DNA of 64,000 nt from Alphaproteobacteria bacterium (lineage in GTDB: Bacteria > Pseudomonadota > Alphaproteobacteria > Rhodobacterales > Rhodobacteraceae), in contig JAUIIJ010000026.1 of NCBI GenBank assembly GCA_030431825.1, forward strand, positions 1 to 64,000, in the 5' to 3' direction. The notes under the pieces were generated by a model. The model had not been told where the DNA came from. It did no database searches and saw only the letters and a program-made list of their open reading frames with translations. Numbering within the stretch: the stretch's first letter is position 1; the number at the start of each line of letters is the position of its first letter. Positions 40,841 to 50,368 of the stretch are shown here, piece after piece. Both the position numbers and the translations under genes were made by a program.

Positions 40841-41551
40841 ATGGGAAAGATCGTGATTCTGACCGGGGCGGGTATTTCCGCCGAAAGCGGGCTCGGCACC
40901 TTTCGCGATGCGGACGGGTTGTGGGCGCGTCACTCGATCGAAGATGTCGCAACGCCCGAGGGTTTCGCCCGCAACCCGGCATTGGTACACGACTTCTACA
41001 ACGCCCGCCGCCAGCAGGCCGCCGCCGCCCGGCCCAACGCCGCCCATCGCGCGCTGGCCCGGCTGCAGGCCGGATGGCGCAACGACGTGGTGATCGTGAC
41101 CCAGAACGTGGATGCCTTGCACGAAGCGGGCGGGGCACGCAATGTCATCCATATGCACGGTACACTGGCGGGGGCGCTCTGTGCGGCCTGTGGTCATCGC
41201 TGGCCCGCTCCCGATACCATGAGCCCGGACGACCTGTGCCCGCGCTGCGGTGGTGTCTCGACCCGGCCCGACGTGGTCTGGTTTGGCGAGATGCCGTACC
41301 ACATGGACCGGATCATGGATCACCTTGCAGGCGCGGACCTGTTCGCCGCCATCGGGACCTCCGGGCAGGTCTATCCGGCCGCCGGGTTCGTGCAGGAGGC
41401 CAGCGCAGCCGGCGCGCATACGCTCGAAATGACCCTCGAAGCCTCGGATGTCAGTTCTGGCTTTGCCGAAAGCCGGCTTGGCCCGGCCACCCGCGTCGTC
41501 GTGGATTGGGTGGCCGACCTGATCGGCGACGAACCGGCTGCGGACGGATAG
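40841..41551 (+). CDS. cobB: SIR2-family NAD-dependent deacylase
   Basis: ILTGAGISAESGLGTFRDADGLW, TQNVDALHEAGGARNVIHMHGTL, Cys4 zinc site CAACGH...CPRCGG. Confidence 0.93.
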   Translation: MGKIVILTGAGISAESGLGTFRDADGLWARHSIEDVATPEGFARNPALVHDFYNARRQQAAAARPNAAHRALARLQAGWRNDVVIVTQNVDALHEAGGARNVIHMHGTLAGALCAACGHRWPAPDTMSPDDLCPRCGGVSTRPDVVWFGEMPYHMDRIMDHLAGADLFAAIGTSGQVYPAAGFVQEASAAGAHTLEMTLEASDVSSGFAESRLGPATRVVVDWVADLIGDEPAADG

Positions 41552-41596
41552 AGCGGTCACCATTGCCGCCCGGCTTTGCCTTTGCGTGCTCGCGGG

Positions 41597-42088
41597 TCAG
41601 TTGCCCTTGCTGCCGTGCGACATGCCAGCGCCGGCAGGTTTGCGCTCCAGGTCCACCGGCACCTCGATCACCACCTCCCCGGCCCTTTCGAATGTCAGGG
41701 TCAGCGGGATGACGTCGCCATTGTCCAGCGGTTCCTTCAGCCCGAGAAACATCACGTGGTCGCCGCCCCGCCGGAGTTCATGCGATTCGCCTGCGGCAAC
41801 CGGGAAACCGTCTTCGACCTCGCGCATTTTCATCACGCCATTGGCATCTTCCACATGGGTGTGCAGTTCCACACGCTCGGCAATGTCGGATGCGACAGCG
41901 ATCAACCGATCATCCTGATCGGTGCCGTTGTTCAGCACCATGAAGGCCGCGCCCGAGGCGGAATTCGCGGTCGAACTGCGCGCGTAGGGATCGGAGACGC
42001 TAATTTTCGCGGTGTCCTCGCCAGCCCAGGCGGTCCCGGCAAGTGTCAGCACGGCCGCAGCGGCCAGCAGGTTCTGTTTGATGGACAT
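41597..42088 (-). CDS. Copper chaperone PCu(A)C
   Basis: Signal peptide; DPYARSS, GAAFMVLNNGTDQDDRLIAVASDIAERVELHTHVEDANGVMKMREVE...HVMFLGL. Confidence 0.92.
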   Translation of the reverse strand: MSIKQNLLAAAAVLTLAGTAWAGEDTAKISVSDPYARSSTANSASGAAFMVLNNGTDQDDRLIAVASDIAERVELHTHVEDANGVMKMREVEDGFPVAAGESHELRRGGDHVMFLGLKEPLDNGDVIPLTLTFERAGEVVIEVPVDLERKPAGAGMSHGSKGN

Positions 42089-42135
42089 GGTGCCATTCCT
42101 CTTTCGTGAAACAAGTCTGATATCGTTTGTGAAGA

Positions 42136-42486
42136 TCAGCTCGCCCGGGGAGGAGCCCGCGTGCGTACAAGGCGCCGCGGCACCGACTCGTTCTGCAGAT
42201 CGGCCCGGACCGGCGCAAGACGGCGCGGATGCGCGACGAGCCGCTCCAATGATTGCGGCTCCGGCCCCTCGAAAAGCAGCGAGAGCGCGAAATCCGGACA
42301 CAGTTGCGGTGGCCCGACCGGCGCGCCGCTGTCGTCTACATAAACCATGACCGGACCGTTGCCGGTACAGAGTTCGATCTGTCCGGCCGGTCCCGGCGCA
42401 GCTCGCGCAATTGCGATGGCCTGACCGGTCAGGACCACAAGCGCAACAAGCGCAGCACTGATATGTTTCACTGAAACGGGCCGCAT
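42136..42486 (-). CDS. Hypothetical exported protein (DUF2946-like)
   Basis: MRPVSVKHISAALVALVVLTGQAIA... ELCTGNGPVMVYVDDSGAPVGPPQLCPDFALSL; just upstream of PCu(A)C. Confidence 0.6.
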   Translation of the reverse strand: MRPVSVKHISAALVALVVLTGQAIAIARAAPGPAGQIELCTGNGPVMVYVDDSGAPVGPPQLCPDFALSLLFEGPEPQSLERLVAHPRRLAPVRADLQNESVPRRLVRTRAPPRAS

Positions 42487-42583
42487 GGCGCGCCCGGTAT
42501 AGGCACCGCAAAGCGCGCAGCGCAAGCGCAAACAGCCCCGCGAAACCGCGAGGCTGTACGTCAAATCCGCGTTGGGATCAGGC

Positions 42584-42871
42584 TCAGGCCGAAGCGGCCG
42601 CCTTGGCAATCTCTTTCTTGATCTTCAAGGCGTTGGCCGACAGTTCGTCGTCCTTGGCCTTGGCAAGAAACGCATCCAGCCCACCACGGTGGTCAACGCT
42701 GCGCAGCGCCGATGCCGAAATCCGCAGCTTGACGCCACGGCCCAGGGTTTCGGACTGCAGCGTCACATCATTCAGGTTCGGCAGAAACCGGCGGCGGGTT
42801 CTGTTCTTGGCGTGGCTGACATTGTTGCCAGTCATCGGGCCTTTTCCGGTCAGTTCGCAACGGCGCGACAT
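42584..42871 (-). CDS. rpmB: 50S ribosomal protein L28
   Basis: [33 protein letters not shown]. Confidence 0.98.
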   Translation of the reverse strand: MSRRCELTGKGPMTGNNVSHAKNRTRRRFLPNLNDVTLQSETLGRGVKLRISASALRSVDHRGGLDAFLAKAKDDELSANALKIKKEIAKAAASA

Positions 42872-43104
42872 GTCAGGTACCTCGTCTAGTGTCCGATACG
42901 GCCACGCCGTATCACAATGCAAAAGGGCGCTGCACTTGCCGCGCCCGAAATCTGTTCGGTGCTGATAGTTGCAAAGCCCTGCCCCGTCAAGCCGCCCATG
43001 CGCCGAAACTCGGCCCGGTTTGCCGCGTCACATGAAAAATTGCGCTGCGACAGGCCGTTGATACGCCAGCCCGTGACAATCCGGCAGCAAAACGGCGAAT
43101 CGAC

Positions 43105-44082
43105 TCAGCGCGACAGGTGCTCTTGCAGGACCTCGCGCGCCGCCGCAGAGGGTGTCATCTCGCCCTTCGCGACCAGGTCACCCAGCCGCTGCATTTCGCT
43201 GCGCACCGCATCCTCCTGCAATTGCGCCAGCAGGGCCTGGCGCACATCCTCGTTGAACCAGTACCGCGATTGCGCCGCGCGACGGCCATTCCAATGGCCG
43301 TTCTCCTTGCGCCAGCCGACGAGGGTCTGCATCTCGCCCCAGGCTTCGAGCAGCCCGCTTTCCTCCATCGCCGAGACCATCATCGCCTTGGGGAAACCCT
43401 CCGGGTCCTGCACCCGCTTGCGCAGCAGCCGCAGCGCGCCGGCGTAATCCGAACAGGTCCGCGTCGCCGCCGGTTTGAGATCGCCATCCGCCTTGTTCAC
43501 AAGGATCAGGTCGGCCATCTCCATGATGCCCCTCTTGACCCCCTGCAATTCGTCGCCGCCCGCAGGTGCCAGCAGCAGCAGGAACAGGTCGCTCATCTCG
43601 GCCACCACCGTTTCCGATTGTCCCACCCCGACTGTCTCGACCAACACGACGTCGAATCCCGCCGCCTCGCACAGCGACACCGCCTCGCGCGAACGCCGCG
43701 CCACGCCGCCCAGATGGGTCTGGCTGGGTGACGGGCGGATAAACGCCGTCGCTTCCCGGCTCAGGCGGTCCATGCGGGTCTTGTCGCCCAGGATCGAGCC
43801 GCCGGAACGGGTCGAACTGGGATCGACGGCCAGCACCGCAACCCGCAACCCCTGCCCGATGAGCATCATGCCGAAACTCTCGATAAAGGTCGATTTGCCC
43901 ACGCCCGGCGTACCCGAAAGCCCGATGCGCAAGGCTTGTCGTCCGTGCCGGCCCAGCCATTCCAGCAGGTCGGTCGCCTGCGCCCTGTGATCGGCGCGAT
44001 GGCTCTCGACCAGAGTGATGCCACGCGCCAGCGCCCGGCGCTCTCCGGCAAGAATTCGATTGCCCAGATCAGTAATGTCCAT
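43105..44082 (-). CDS. meaB: Methylmalonyl-CoA mutase-associated GTPase MeaB
   Basis: RIGLSGTPGVGKSTFIESFGMML, LAVDPSSTRSGGSILGDKTRM, VETVGVGQSETVVAEMSDLF. Confidence 0.95.
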   Translation of the reverse strand: MDITDLGNRILAGERRALARGITLVESHRADHRAQATDLLEWLGRHGRQALRIGLSGTPGVGKSTFIESFGMMLIGQGLRVAVLAVDPSSTRSGGSILGDKTRMDRLSREATAFIRPSPSQTHLGGVARRSREAVSLCEAAGFDVVLVETVGVGQSETVVAEMSDLFLLLLAPAGGDELQGVKRGIMEMADLILVNKADGDLKPAATRTCSDYAGALRLLRKRVQDPEGFPKAMMVSAMEESGLLEAWGEMQTLVGWRKENGHWNGRRAAQSRYWFNEDVRQALLAQLQEDAVRSEMQRLGDLVAKGEMTPSAAAREVLQEHLSR

Positions 44083-44181
44083 GCCTGCTCCGCAACTGCC
44101 CTGCCGATACATGCCGCGCCATGTGGGGTATTGTCCAGAGCACCGCTGGACGCCGCGCCGGGGTTTGGCGATAAGGCGGCC

Positions 44182-46644
44182 ATGAACCGCCCCGGCCCCC
44201 TGCCCATAGAAGACGCGCTGCCCGAACTGGTCGCGGCGATGCGCAGCCGTGGCCGCGCGGTGTTGCAGGCCCCGCCCGGCGCGGGCAAGACAACCCGTGT
44301 CCCCCTCGCCCTGATCGAGGCCGGACTTGTTGCGTCGGACCAGCGGCTGATAATGCTGGAACCGCGCCGCCTTGCCGCGCGGGCCGCCGCCGAACGCATG
44401 GCCGACACCTGGGGCGAGCCTGTGGGGCGACGCGTCGGCTACCGGATGCGGGGCGAGGCCAGGGTTTCTGCCGACACCCGTATCGAAGTGGTCACCGAGG
44501 GTATCCTCACACGGATGTTGCAATCGGCCCCGGACCTTCCGGGGGTCGGCATGGTGATCTTCGACGAATTTCACGAACGCTCGCTGAATGCCGATCTCGG
44601 GCTGGCGCTCTGCCTTGAGGTGGCCGACGCCCTGCGCGAGGATCTGAGGCTGCTGGTCATGTCGGCGACGCTCGATGCCGACACGGTGGCCCGTCTCATG
44701 CGGGCGCCGATGGTCACATCCGAAGGCCGCAGTTTTCCGGTCGAAACCCGCTGGCTCGACCGTCCCCTGGCCTCCGGCGCGCGCCGTGATGCGGCGCTGG
44801 CGGATCTGGTGGTGCAGGCCGAGGCCGAAACCCGCGAGATGGGTGGTGGCCTGCTGGTGTTCCTGCCGGGCGAAGGTGAAATCCGCAAGGCCGGTGCCGC
44901 TCTCGCGGCGCGGTTGCCCGCGGATTGCGTGATCCGCCCGCTCTTTGGCGCCATGCCATTCACCCGGCAACGCGCCGCCGTCGCCCCGGAAAACACGGGG
45001 CGCAAGGTGGTGCTTGCCACCTCGATTGCCGAAACTTCACTGACCATTCCGGACATTCGCGTGGTCGTGGATGCCGGACAATCGCGGCGCGCGCGGTTCG
45101 ATCCCGGCTCGGGAATGTCGCGGCTGGTGACGGAACGCGTCACCCGCGCCGAAGCCACGCAGCGCGCCGGCCGCGCCGGGCGGGTCGCCGAGGGCGTCTG
45201 CTATCGCCTGTGGACGCGGGGAGAACAGGGCGCGCTGCACGCCTTTCCCCCCGCCGAGATCGAGGCCGCGGACCTGACCGGTCTGGCGCTGGAACTGGCG
45301 CAATGGGGCGCGGATGAAGCGGATCTGCCTTTTCTGACCCAGCCACCCGAAGCTGCGCTGGCCGAGGCACGCGCGCTTCTGTCGCTTTTGGGGGCGCTGG
45401 ACCCCGCTGGCCGGATAACCGAACACGGTCTGGCGCTGGCCAGGTTGCCGCTGCATCCCCGGCTCGCGCATATGCTGACCGTCAGCGGGCCCGGGGCCGC
45501 CCCGGTTGCCGCGTTGCTGGCCGAGCGCGACCCGCTGCGAAACGCTCCGGTTGATCTTGCCCTGCGGCTCGCCGCGATGCGCGATCCCAAGGGGTTCGCA
45601 CAAACGCGCCCCTACCCTGTCAACTCTGGCGTTCTCGCCCGGATCCGAACGGAAACCGCGCGCCTGAAAAGGGTCGCTTCTGCCGGTCGTGCGGCCATGT
45701 CGGCTGCAATGATGGTCGCGCTCGCCTATCCCGACCGGATCGGACAACGGCGCAAGGGCGATGCGCCGCGCTATGTTCTGTCCGGCGGCAAGGGCGCCGT
45801 TCTGAATGAAGGCGATCCGCTGGCGAATGCGCCCTATCTCGTGGCGATCGACACTGACGGCAACCCGCGCGAGGCCCGGATCAGGCTGGCGGCGCCGATC
45901 AGCGAAAGCGAGATTCGCGACCTTTTCGCCGATCGGATCGGCTGGCGAAACCTCTGCGAATGGTCACGCCGCGACCGCCGCGTCGTCACGAGACAACAGG
46001 AATGCCTTGGCGCGTTGATCCTGCAAGATCGCCACTGGAAAGGCGCGCCCGATGATCTTGTCGCCAGGGCCATGCTGGACGGCGTGCGCGATCTGGGTCT
46101 GACGCTGTCGGGCGCCGCCGCCCGGCTCGCCGCGCGTGTCGAACTGGTGCGCGCCACGGGGGCCGATCTGCCGGATTTCACCGCGCCGGCATTGCTAGAG
46201 CGCATCGACGATTGGCTGTTGCCGATGCTCGGCGGCACGCGCAGCGCCGATGACTGGAAACGCTTCGACCTGCTCCCGGCCTTGCGCGCCGCGCTGGATT
46301 GGCAACAGACTCGACTCATCGACGCACATGCACCCGGCCATTTCGAAACGCCGCTGGGTCGCAAGGTGCCCATCGACTATTCCGGCGAGGACCCCGAAAT
46401 CGAGGTCCGCCTGCAGGAATTGTTCGGCGTCACCGAGCACCCGGCAAGCGCCGGGGTGCCGCTCAAGATAACGCTGTTGTCGCCCGCGCAACGACCGATC
46501 CAGATCACCCGTGACCTGCCCGGTTTCTGGGCAGGCTCCTATGCCGATGTGCGCAAGGACATGCGCGCGCAATATCCGAAGCATCCCTGGCCCGAGGACC
46601 CGACCGAGGCCGATCCGACCCTGCGGGCCAAGCGGCAGAAATAG
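44182..46644 (+). CDS. hrpB: ATP-dependent helicase HrpB
   Basis: LQAPPGAGKTTRVPLAL, FDEFHERSLNADL, ATQRAGRAGRVAEGVCYRLW. Confidence 0.95.
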   Translation: MNRPGPLPIEDALPELVAAMRSRGRAVLQAPPGAGKTTRVPLALIEAGLVASDQRLIMLEPRRLAARAAAERMADTWGEPVGRRVGYRMRGEARVSADTRIEVVTEGILTRMLQSAPDLPGVGMVIFDEFHERSLNADLGLALCLEVADALREDLRLLVMSATLDADTVARLMRAPMVTSEGRSFPVETRWLDRPLASGARRDAALADLVVQAEAETREMGGGLLVFLPGEGEIRKAGAALAARLPADCVIRPLFGAMPFTRQRAAVAPENTGRKVVLATSIAETSLTIPDIRVVVDAGQSRRARFDPGSGMSRLVTERVTRAEATQRAGRAGRVAEGVCYRLWTRGEQGALHAFPPAEIEAADLTGLALELAQWGADEADLPFLTQPPEAALAEARALLSLLGALDPAGRITEHGLALARLPLHPRLAHMLTVSGPGAAPVAALLAERDPLRNAPVDLALRLAAMRDPKGFAQTRPYPVNSGVLARIRTETARLKRVASAGRAAMSAAMMVALAYPDRIGQRRKGDAPRYVLSGGKGAVLNEGDPLANAPYLVAIDTDGNPREARIRLAAPISESEIRDLFADRIGWRNLCEWSRRDRRVVTRQQECLGALILQDRHWKGAPDDLVARAMLDGVRDLGLTLSGAAARLAARVELVRATGADLPDFTAPALLERIDDWLLPMLGGTRSADDWKRFDLLPALRAALDWQQTRLIDAHAPGHFETPLGRKVPIDYSGEDPEIEVRLQELFGVTEHPASAGVPLKITLLSPAQRPIQITRDLPGFWAGSYADVRKDMRAQYPKHPWPEDPTEADPTLRAKRQK

Positions 46645-46676
46645 GCCGCTTTGCGACATGCGCCGGACCAGCCGGA

Positions 46677-47582
46677 TCAGAGCGCCTGCAGCTTGCGTGC
46701 CTCTACGCGCGCAAGGTCGATCAGCTCGCGCATGAACGGCTTGTCCATGTCTTCGCTGCGCACTGCCGCATAAAGCCGGCGGGTCACACCCAGTTCGGTC
46801 AGGGGCCGGGTCACGTAATCAGACGAATACTTGACCTCGCGCACAACCCAGTCGGGCAGCACCGACACCCCGCGATTGGACGCGACCAGCAACAGGATCA
46901 CCGCGGTCAGTTCGACCTGCCGTATCGCCGCCGGTTCGACCCGCTCGGGGATCAGCAACTGGCTGAACACGTCCAGCCGTGCCCGGTCGACCGGATAGGT
47001 AATCAGCGTCTCGCCACGGAAATCGGCGGCCTCGATCCAGGGTTTCGCAGCCAGGGGATGTTCGGCCGAAGCGACAAAAACCGCCTGATAATCAAAGAGT
47101 TCTACGAATGTCACGCCCGGCAGGTCCTCGGGATCCGAGGACACGACCAGGTCGACATCCTCCTTTTGCAGCGCGGGCAGCGCGTCAAAGGCCAGACCGG
47201 GACGAATATCGACATCCACGTCATGCCAGTTCTTGCGGAACGCTTCGAGAACCGGGAACAGCCATTCGAAACAGGCATGGCATTCGATGGCGATATGCAT
47301 GCGCCCGGTCTTGCCCGCGCGCAGGTTCGAGAACTCGGACAGCGTGGCCTCGACCTGTGGCAGAACCTGCTCGGCCAGACGCAGCAGACGGAATCCCGCC
47401 GCCGACAGCGTCATCGGTTTCGAACGCCGGATAAACAGCTCGACCCCCGCCTGGTCCTCCAGCCCCTTGATCTGGTGGCTCAGCGCACTTTGAGTAATGT
47501 TCAACTGATCCGCCGCACGCGCGAGCCCGCCACATTCGTGGATCGCCTTGATGGTGCGAAGATGCCGAAATTCCAGATGCAT
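46677..47582 (-). CDS. metR: LysR family transcriptional regulator (MetR-like)
   Basis: LEFRHLRTIKAIHECGGLARAADQLNITQSALSHQIKGLEDQAGVELFIRRSKPMTLSAAG; next to metF. Confidence 0.85.
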   Translation of the reverse strand: MHLEFRHLRTIKAIHECGGLARAADQLNITQSALSHQIKGLEDQAGVELFIRRSKPMTLSAAGFRLLRLAEQVLPQVEATLSEFSNLRAGKTGRMHIAIECHACFEWLFPVLEAFRKNWHDVDVDIRPGLAFDALPALQKEDVDLVVSSDPEDLPGVTFVELFDYQAVFVASAEHPLAAKPWIEAADFRGETLITYPVDRARLDVFSQLLIPERVEPAAIRQVELTAVILLLVASNRGVSVLPDWVVREVKYSSDYVTRPLTELGVTRRLYAAVRSEDMDKPFMRELIDLARVEARKLQAL

Positions 47583-47588
47583 GGGCGC

Positions 47589-47783
47589 CTATCGACCGTC
47601 CTTGTGCATTGCCGAAATCTTCTTGTCGGTGTTGTATTGGCTCAACGCATAGACCGCCCAGATTGCCGCGGGAATCCAGCCGATCAGGGTGACCTGCAAG
47701 ATAAGGCACAGAATTCCCTGGATCGGCCGTCCAATGGTAAAGAAGACCAGGAAGGGCAGCAGGATAGCGATGATCAGTCTCAT
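47589..47783 (-). CDS. YqaE/Pmp3 family membrane protein
   Basis: MRLIIAILLPFLVFFTIGRPIQGILCLILQVTLIGWIPAAIWAVYAL. Confidence 0.88.
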   Translation of the reverse strand: MRLIIAILLPFLVFFTIGRPIQGILCLILQVTLIGWIPAAIWAVYALSQYNTDKKISAMHKDGR

Positions 47784-47868
47784 GTCTGGCTCATGTTGTT
47801 CTTGAGAATTATGAAATTGTCTCACAAAGCGCCACGTGTCACAAGGGACGAAATCAGAGGATGCAGTT

Positions 47869-48735
47869 ATGACCGTTCCCGCAGTTTCGTTTGAATTCTT
47901 CCCGCCCCAGAACCTTGAAGGATCGTTCCGGCTCTGGGACACCGTACAGTCGCTTGCGCCGCTCGGCCCGCGCTTTGTTTCGGTCACCTATGGCGCCGGC
48001 GGCACCACGCGCGATCTGACCCGCGATGCGGTCGCGACCCTGCACAAATCCTCGGGTCTGAACGTCGCGGCGCACCTGACCTGCGTCAATGCCACCAGGG
48101 CCGAGACACTGGCGATCGCCGACGATTTCGCCGAAGCCGGTGTCACCGACATCGTCGCGCTGCGCGGCGACCCGCCCAAGGGCAGCGGTGCCTTTGTCCC
48201 GCATCCGGAGGGGTTTGCCAATTCCGTGGACCTGATCGAGGCGCTGGCGGAAACCGGGAAATTCAACATCCGCGTCGGAGCCTATCCGGACAAGCACCCC
48301 GAGGCCGCCGATTTCAAAGCCGATATCGATTGGCTCAAGGCCAAGATCGACGCCGGTGCAGGTGAGGCGCTGACGCAGTTCTTTTTCGAGGCCGAAACAT
48401 TCTTCCGCTTTCGCGATGCCTGTGCCGCCGCGGGGATAGACGCACCGATCATCCCCGGCATCCTGCCCATCGAAAACTGGAAGGGTGCGCGCAACTTCGC
48501 CCGCCGCTGTGGCGCGACCATTCCGTCCTGGGTCGAGGATGCATTCGACAAGGCGCTGCGTGACGGGCGCGAGGACCTGTTGGCGACGGCGCTCTGCACC
48601 GAGCTTTGCAGCAACCTCATCGACGGCGGTGTGGACAAGCTGCATTTCTACACGCTGAACCGTCCGGAACTGACCCGCGATGTCTGCCACGCGCTTGGCG
48701 TGACGCCCAAGGTGCAACTTCAGAACGTAGCGTAA
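47869..48735 (+). CDS. metF: Methylenetetrahydrofolate reductase
   Basis: VSFEFFPPQNLEGSFRLWDTVQSLAPLGPRFVSVTYGAGGTTRD. Confidence 0.96.
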   Translation: MTVPAVSFEFFPPQNLEGSFRLWDTVQSLAPLGPRFVSVTYGAGGTTRDLTRDAVATLHKSSGLNVAAHLTCVNATRAETLAIADDFAEAGVTDIVALRGDPPKGSGAFVPHPEGFANSVDLIEALAETGKFNIRVGAYPDKHPEAADFKADIDWLKAKIDAGAGEALTQFFFEAETFFRFRDACAAAGIDAPIIPGILPIENWKGARNFARRCGATIPSWVEDAFDKALRDGREDLLATALCTELCSNLIDGGVDKLHFYTLNRPELTRDVCHALGVTPKVQLQNVA

Positions 48736-48793
48736 CGCTTGTCGAACCCTGTTCTGTCGTTACCGTTCCGAAAACAGCAGCGCAGGGATCGAC

Positions 48794-49279
48794 ATGAAGC
48801 TCGCCGACGAATTTTCCGACCTGCCGAGCATGGCCGACGTGATGTCCATGTCCGGGCTCGAATTCATGCAGGGCATGCTTGCAGGCACTGTTCCCGGACC
48901 GCCGATTGCCCGCACGCTCGGGTATGTACTGCACAGCGTCGAACCCGGTCGTGTTGTCTTTCGCGGTACGCCTGAATTCAAGGCCACCAACCCGATGGGC
49001 ACGGTGCATGGCGGGTGGTATGGAACGCTGCTGGACAGTGCAATGGCCTGCGCGGTCATGACCACGGTGCCAAAAGGGTCGGTCTATACGACGCTGGAGT
49101 ACAAGATAAACATCACCCGCGCGATCCCCCTGGGCATGGCAATAGAATGCACCGGCGAAATCGATCATGCCGGCCGCTCCACCGGTGTCGCGCATGGCAC
49201 AATCCGGGGCGTGGACGATGGCAAGCTTTACGCCACCGGGTCGACCACCTGCATCATCATGAAGATGAGCGACCACTGA
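48794..49279 (+). CDS. PaaI family (hotdog) thioesterase
   Basis: GTVHGGWYGTLLDSAMACAVMTTVPKGSVYTTLEYKINITRAI. Confidence 0.9.
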   Translation: MKLADEFSDLPSMADVMSMSGLEFMQGMLAGTVPGPPIARTLGYVLHSVEPGRVVFRGTPEFKATNPMGTVHGGWYGTLLDSAMACAVMTTVPKGSVYTTLEYKINITRAIPLGMAIECTGEIDHAGRSTGVAHGTIRGVDDGKLYATGSTTCIIMKMSDH

Positions 49280-49288
49280 ACCGAAAAG

Positions 49289-50368
49289 CTATTCCGCGCC
49301 GCCGGACCGCAACCGGGGCATGATCACCGCCGCCCGCGTCAGAACCTCTGGGCGGACCGAAGGGTGGATGCTCTCTGTGGGGTCACGACCCACGACACGC
49401 GCGCGGCGCATCAGGAAAATCTTGCCCCAGCCACGCCAGGTTCCCTGCGACGGCGCATCCGGATCGGTATGAAACCTTGCCCGCCAGGAGGCCGGCAGCG
49501 GCAACCCGCATTCCTGCGCATGTTCGAGCATCCACACCAGCGAGAGATTGGCCAGCGGGCGCGCGGGTTCGTAACCGTTCAGATGGCCGCCGATGTCACC
49601 ATGAGTGCCCCGGAACCACACCTGTTCGACATGGCCCGGAAAGTCCGGTGTACTGTACCAGAGCTCGGGCGCATAGGCGCGCCGGGTCTCGTCGAGCGCA
49701 AGCGCCTGGAACCCGTTGCGGATGCTGTTGCCCAGCTGGTGATTGTGAAAGGCGTGCTGATCCTCGGCACTGCGCCAGAGCAACGGCAGCTTGAACCCCA
49801 GCGCCTTGACCGTGTCCCAGACCCCGATCATCTCGATCGGCACATCCGGATGACAGAACGTTTCCTTGAACCTGCCCGCCTGCTGCGTCAGCGGATAGTA
49901 TTGATAATGCCGGTAGGCGTTTCGGATATTGCGCACCGTGGCATGTTGCGCGCGCAACAGGCCGACCATGTCGATCACCCCGGCGAGCGAGCGTACCGCG
50001 AACGCCCCGCGGGAATAGCCAAACAGGAAAATCCGGTCGCCGGGGCGATAGCGCGAGGCTAGATACCCGTAGGCGCGACGGATCTGGCGGTTGATGCCGC
50101 GCCCGAGCATGACGTCCACCGTCCCCCGCCAGCCGTTCCATTGCACCCCTGCCTCGTAGAAGACCGAGACCTGCGAGCCCATCTCGCGGCACAGACGATA
50201 GGTCATGCCGGCATGGGTTTCATAGCCGGGTTCAAGCGATGACAGCGTGCCGTCGAGGATGATCACATGGGTAAGCGGGCCGCGCGGCTTGACCTCGGCG
50301 GAGTGCTCGGAGCGCAGTGGCCGCCCGAGCCATCCGAATAGCTTATTTCTCAGCCGCGACAGGATCAT
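49289..50368 (-). CDS. DUF2235 domain-containing protein
   Basis: VIILDGTLSSLEPGYETHAGMTYRLCREMG..., FLFGYSRGAFAVRSLAGVI, PGHVEQVWFRGTHGDIGGHL. Confidence 0.88.
   Translation of the reverse strand: MILSRLRNKLFGWLGRPLRSEHSAEVKPRGPLTHVIILDGTLSSLEPGYETHAGMTYRLCREMGSQVSVFYEAGVQWNGWRGTVDVMLGRGINRQIRRAYGYLASRYRPGDRIFLFGYSRGAFAVRSLAGVIDMVGLLRAQHATVRNIRNAYRHYQYYPLTQQAGRFKETFCHPDVPIEMIGVWDTVKALGFKLPLLWRSAEDQHAFHNHQLGNSIRNGFQALALDETRRAYAPELWYSTPDFPGHVEQVWFRGTHGDIGGHLNGYEPARPLANLSLVWMLEHAQECGLPLPASWRARFHTDPDAPSQGTWRGWGKIFLMRRARVVGRDPTESIHPSVRPEVLTRAAVIMPRLRSGGAE

Noticed and set aside
47784-47868. SAM/SAH riboswitch upstream of metF
   Set aside because: Spacer is only 85 bp and I could not match a SAM-II or SAH riboswitch core.
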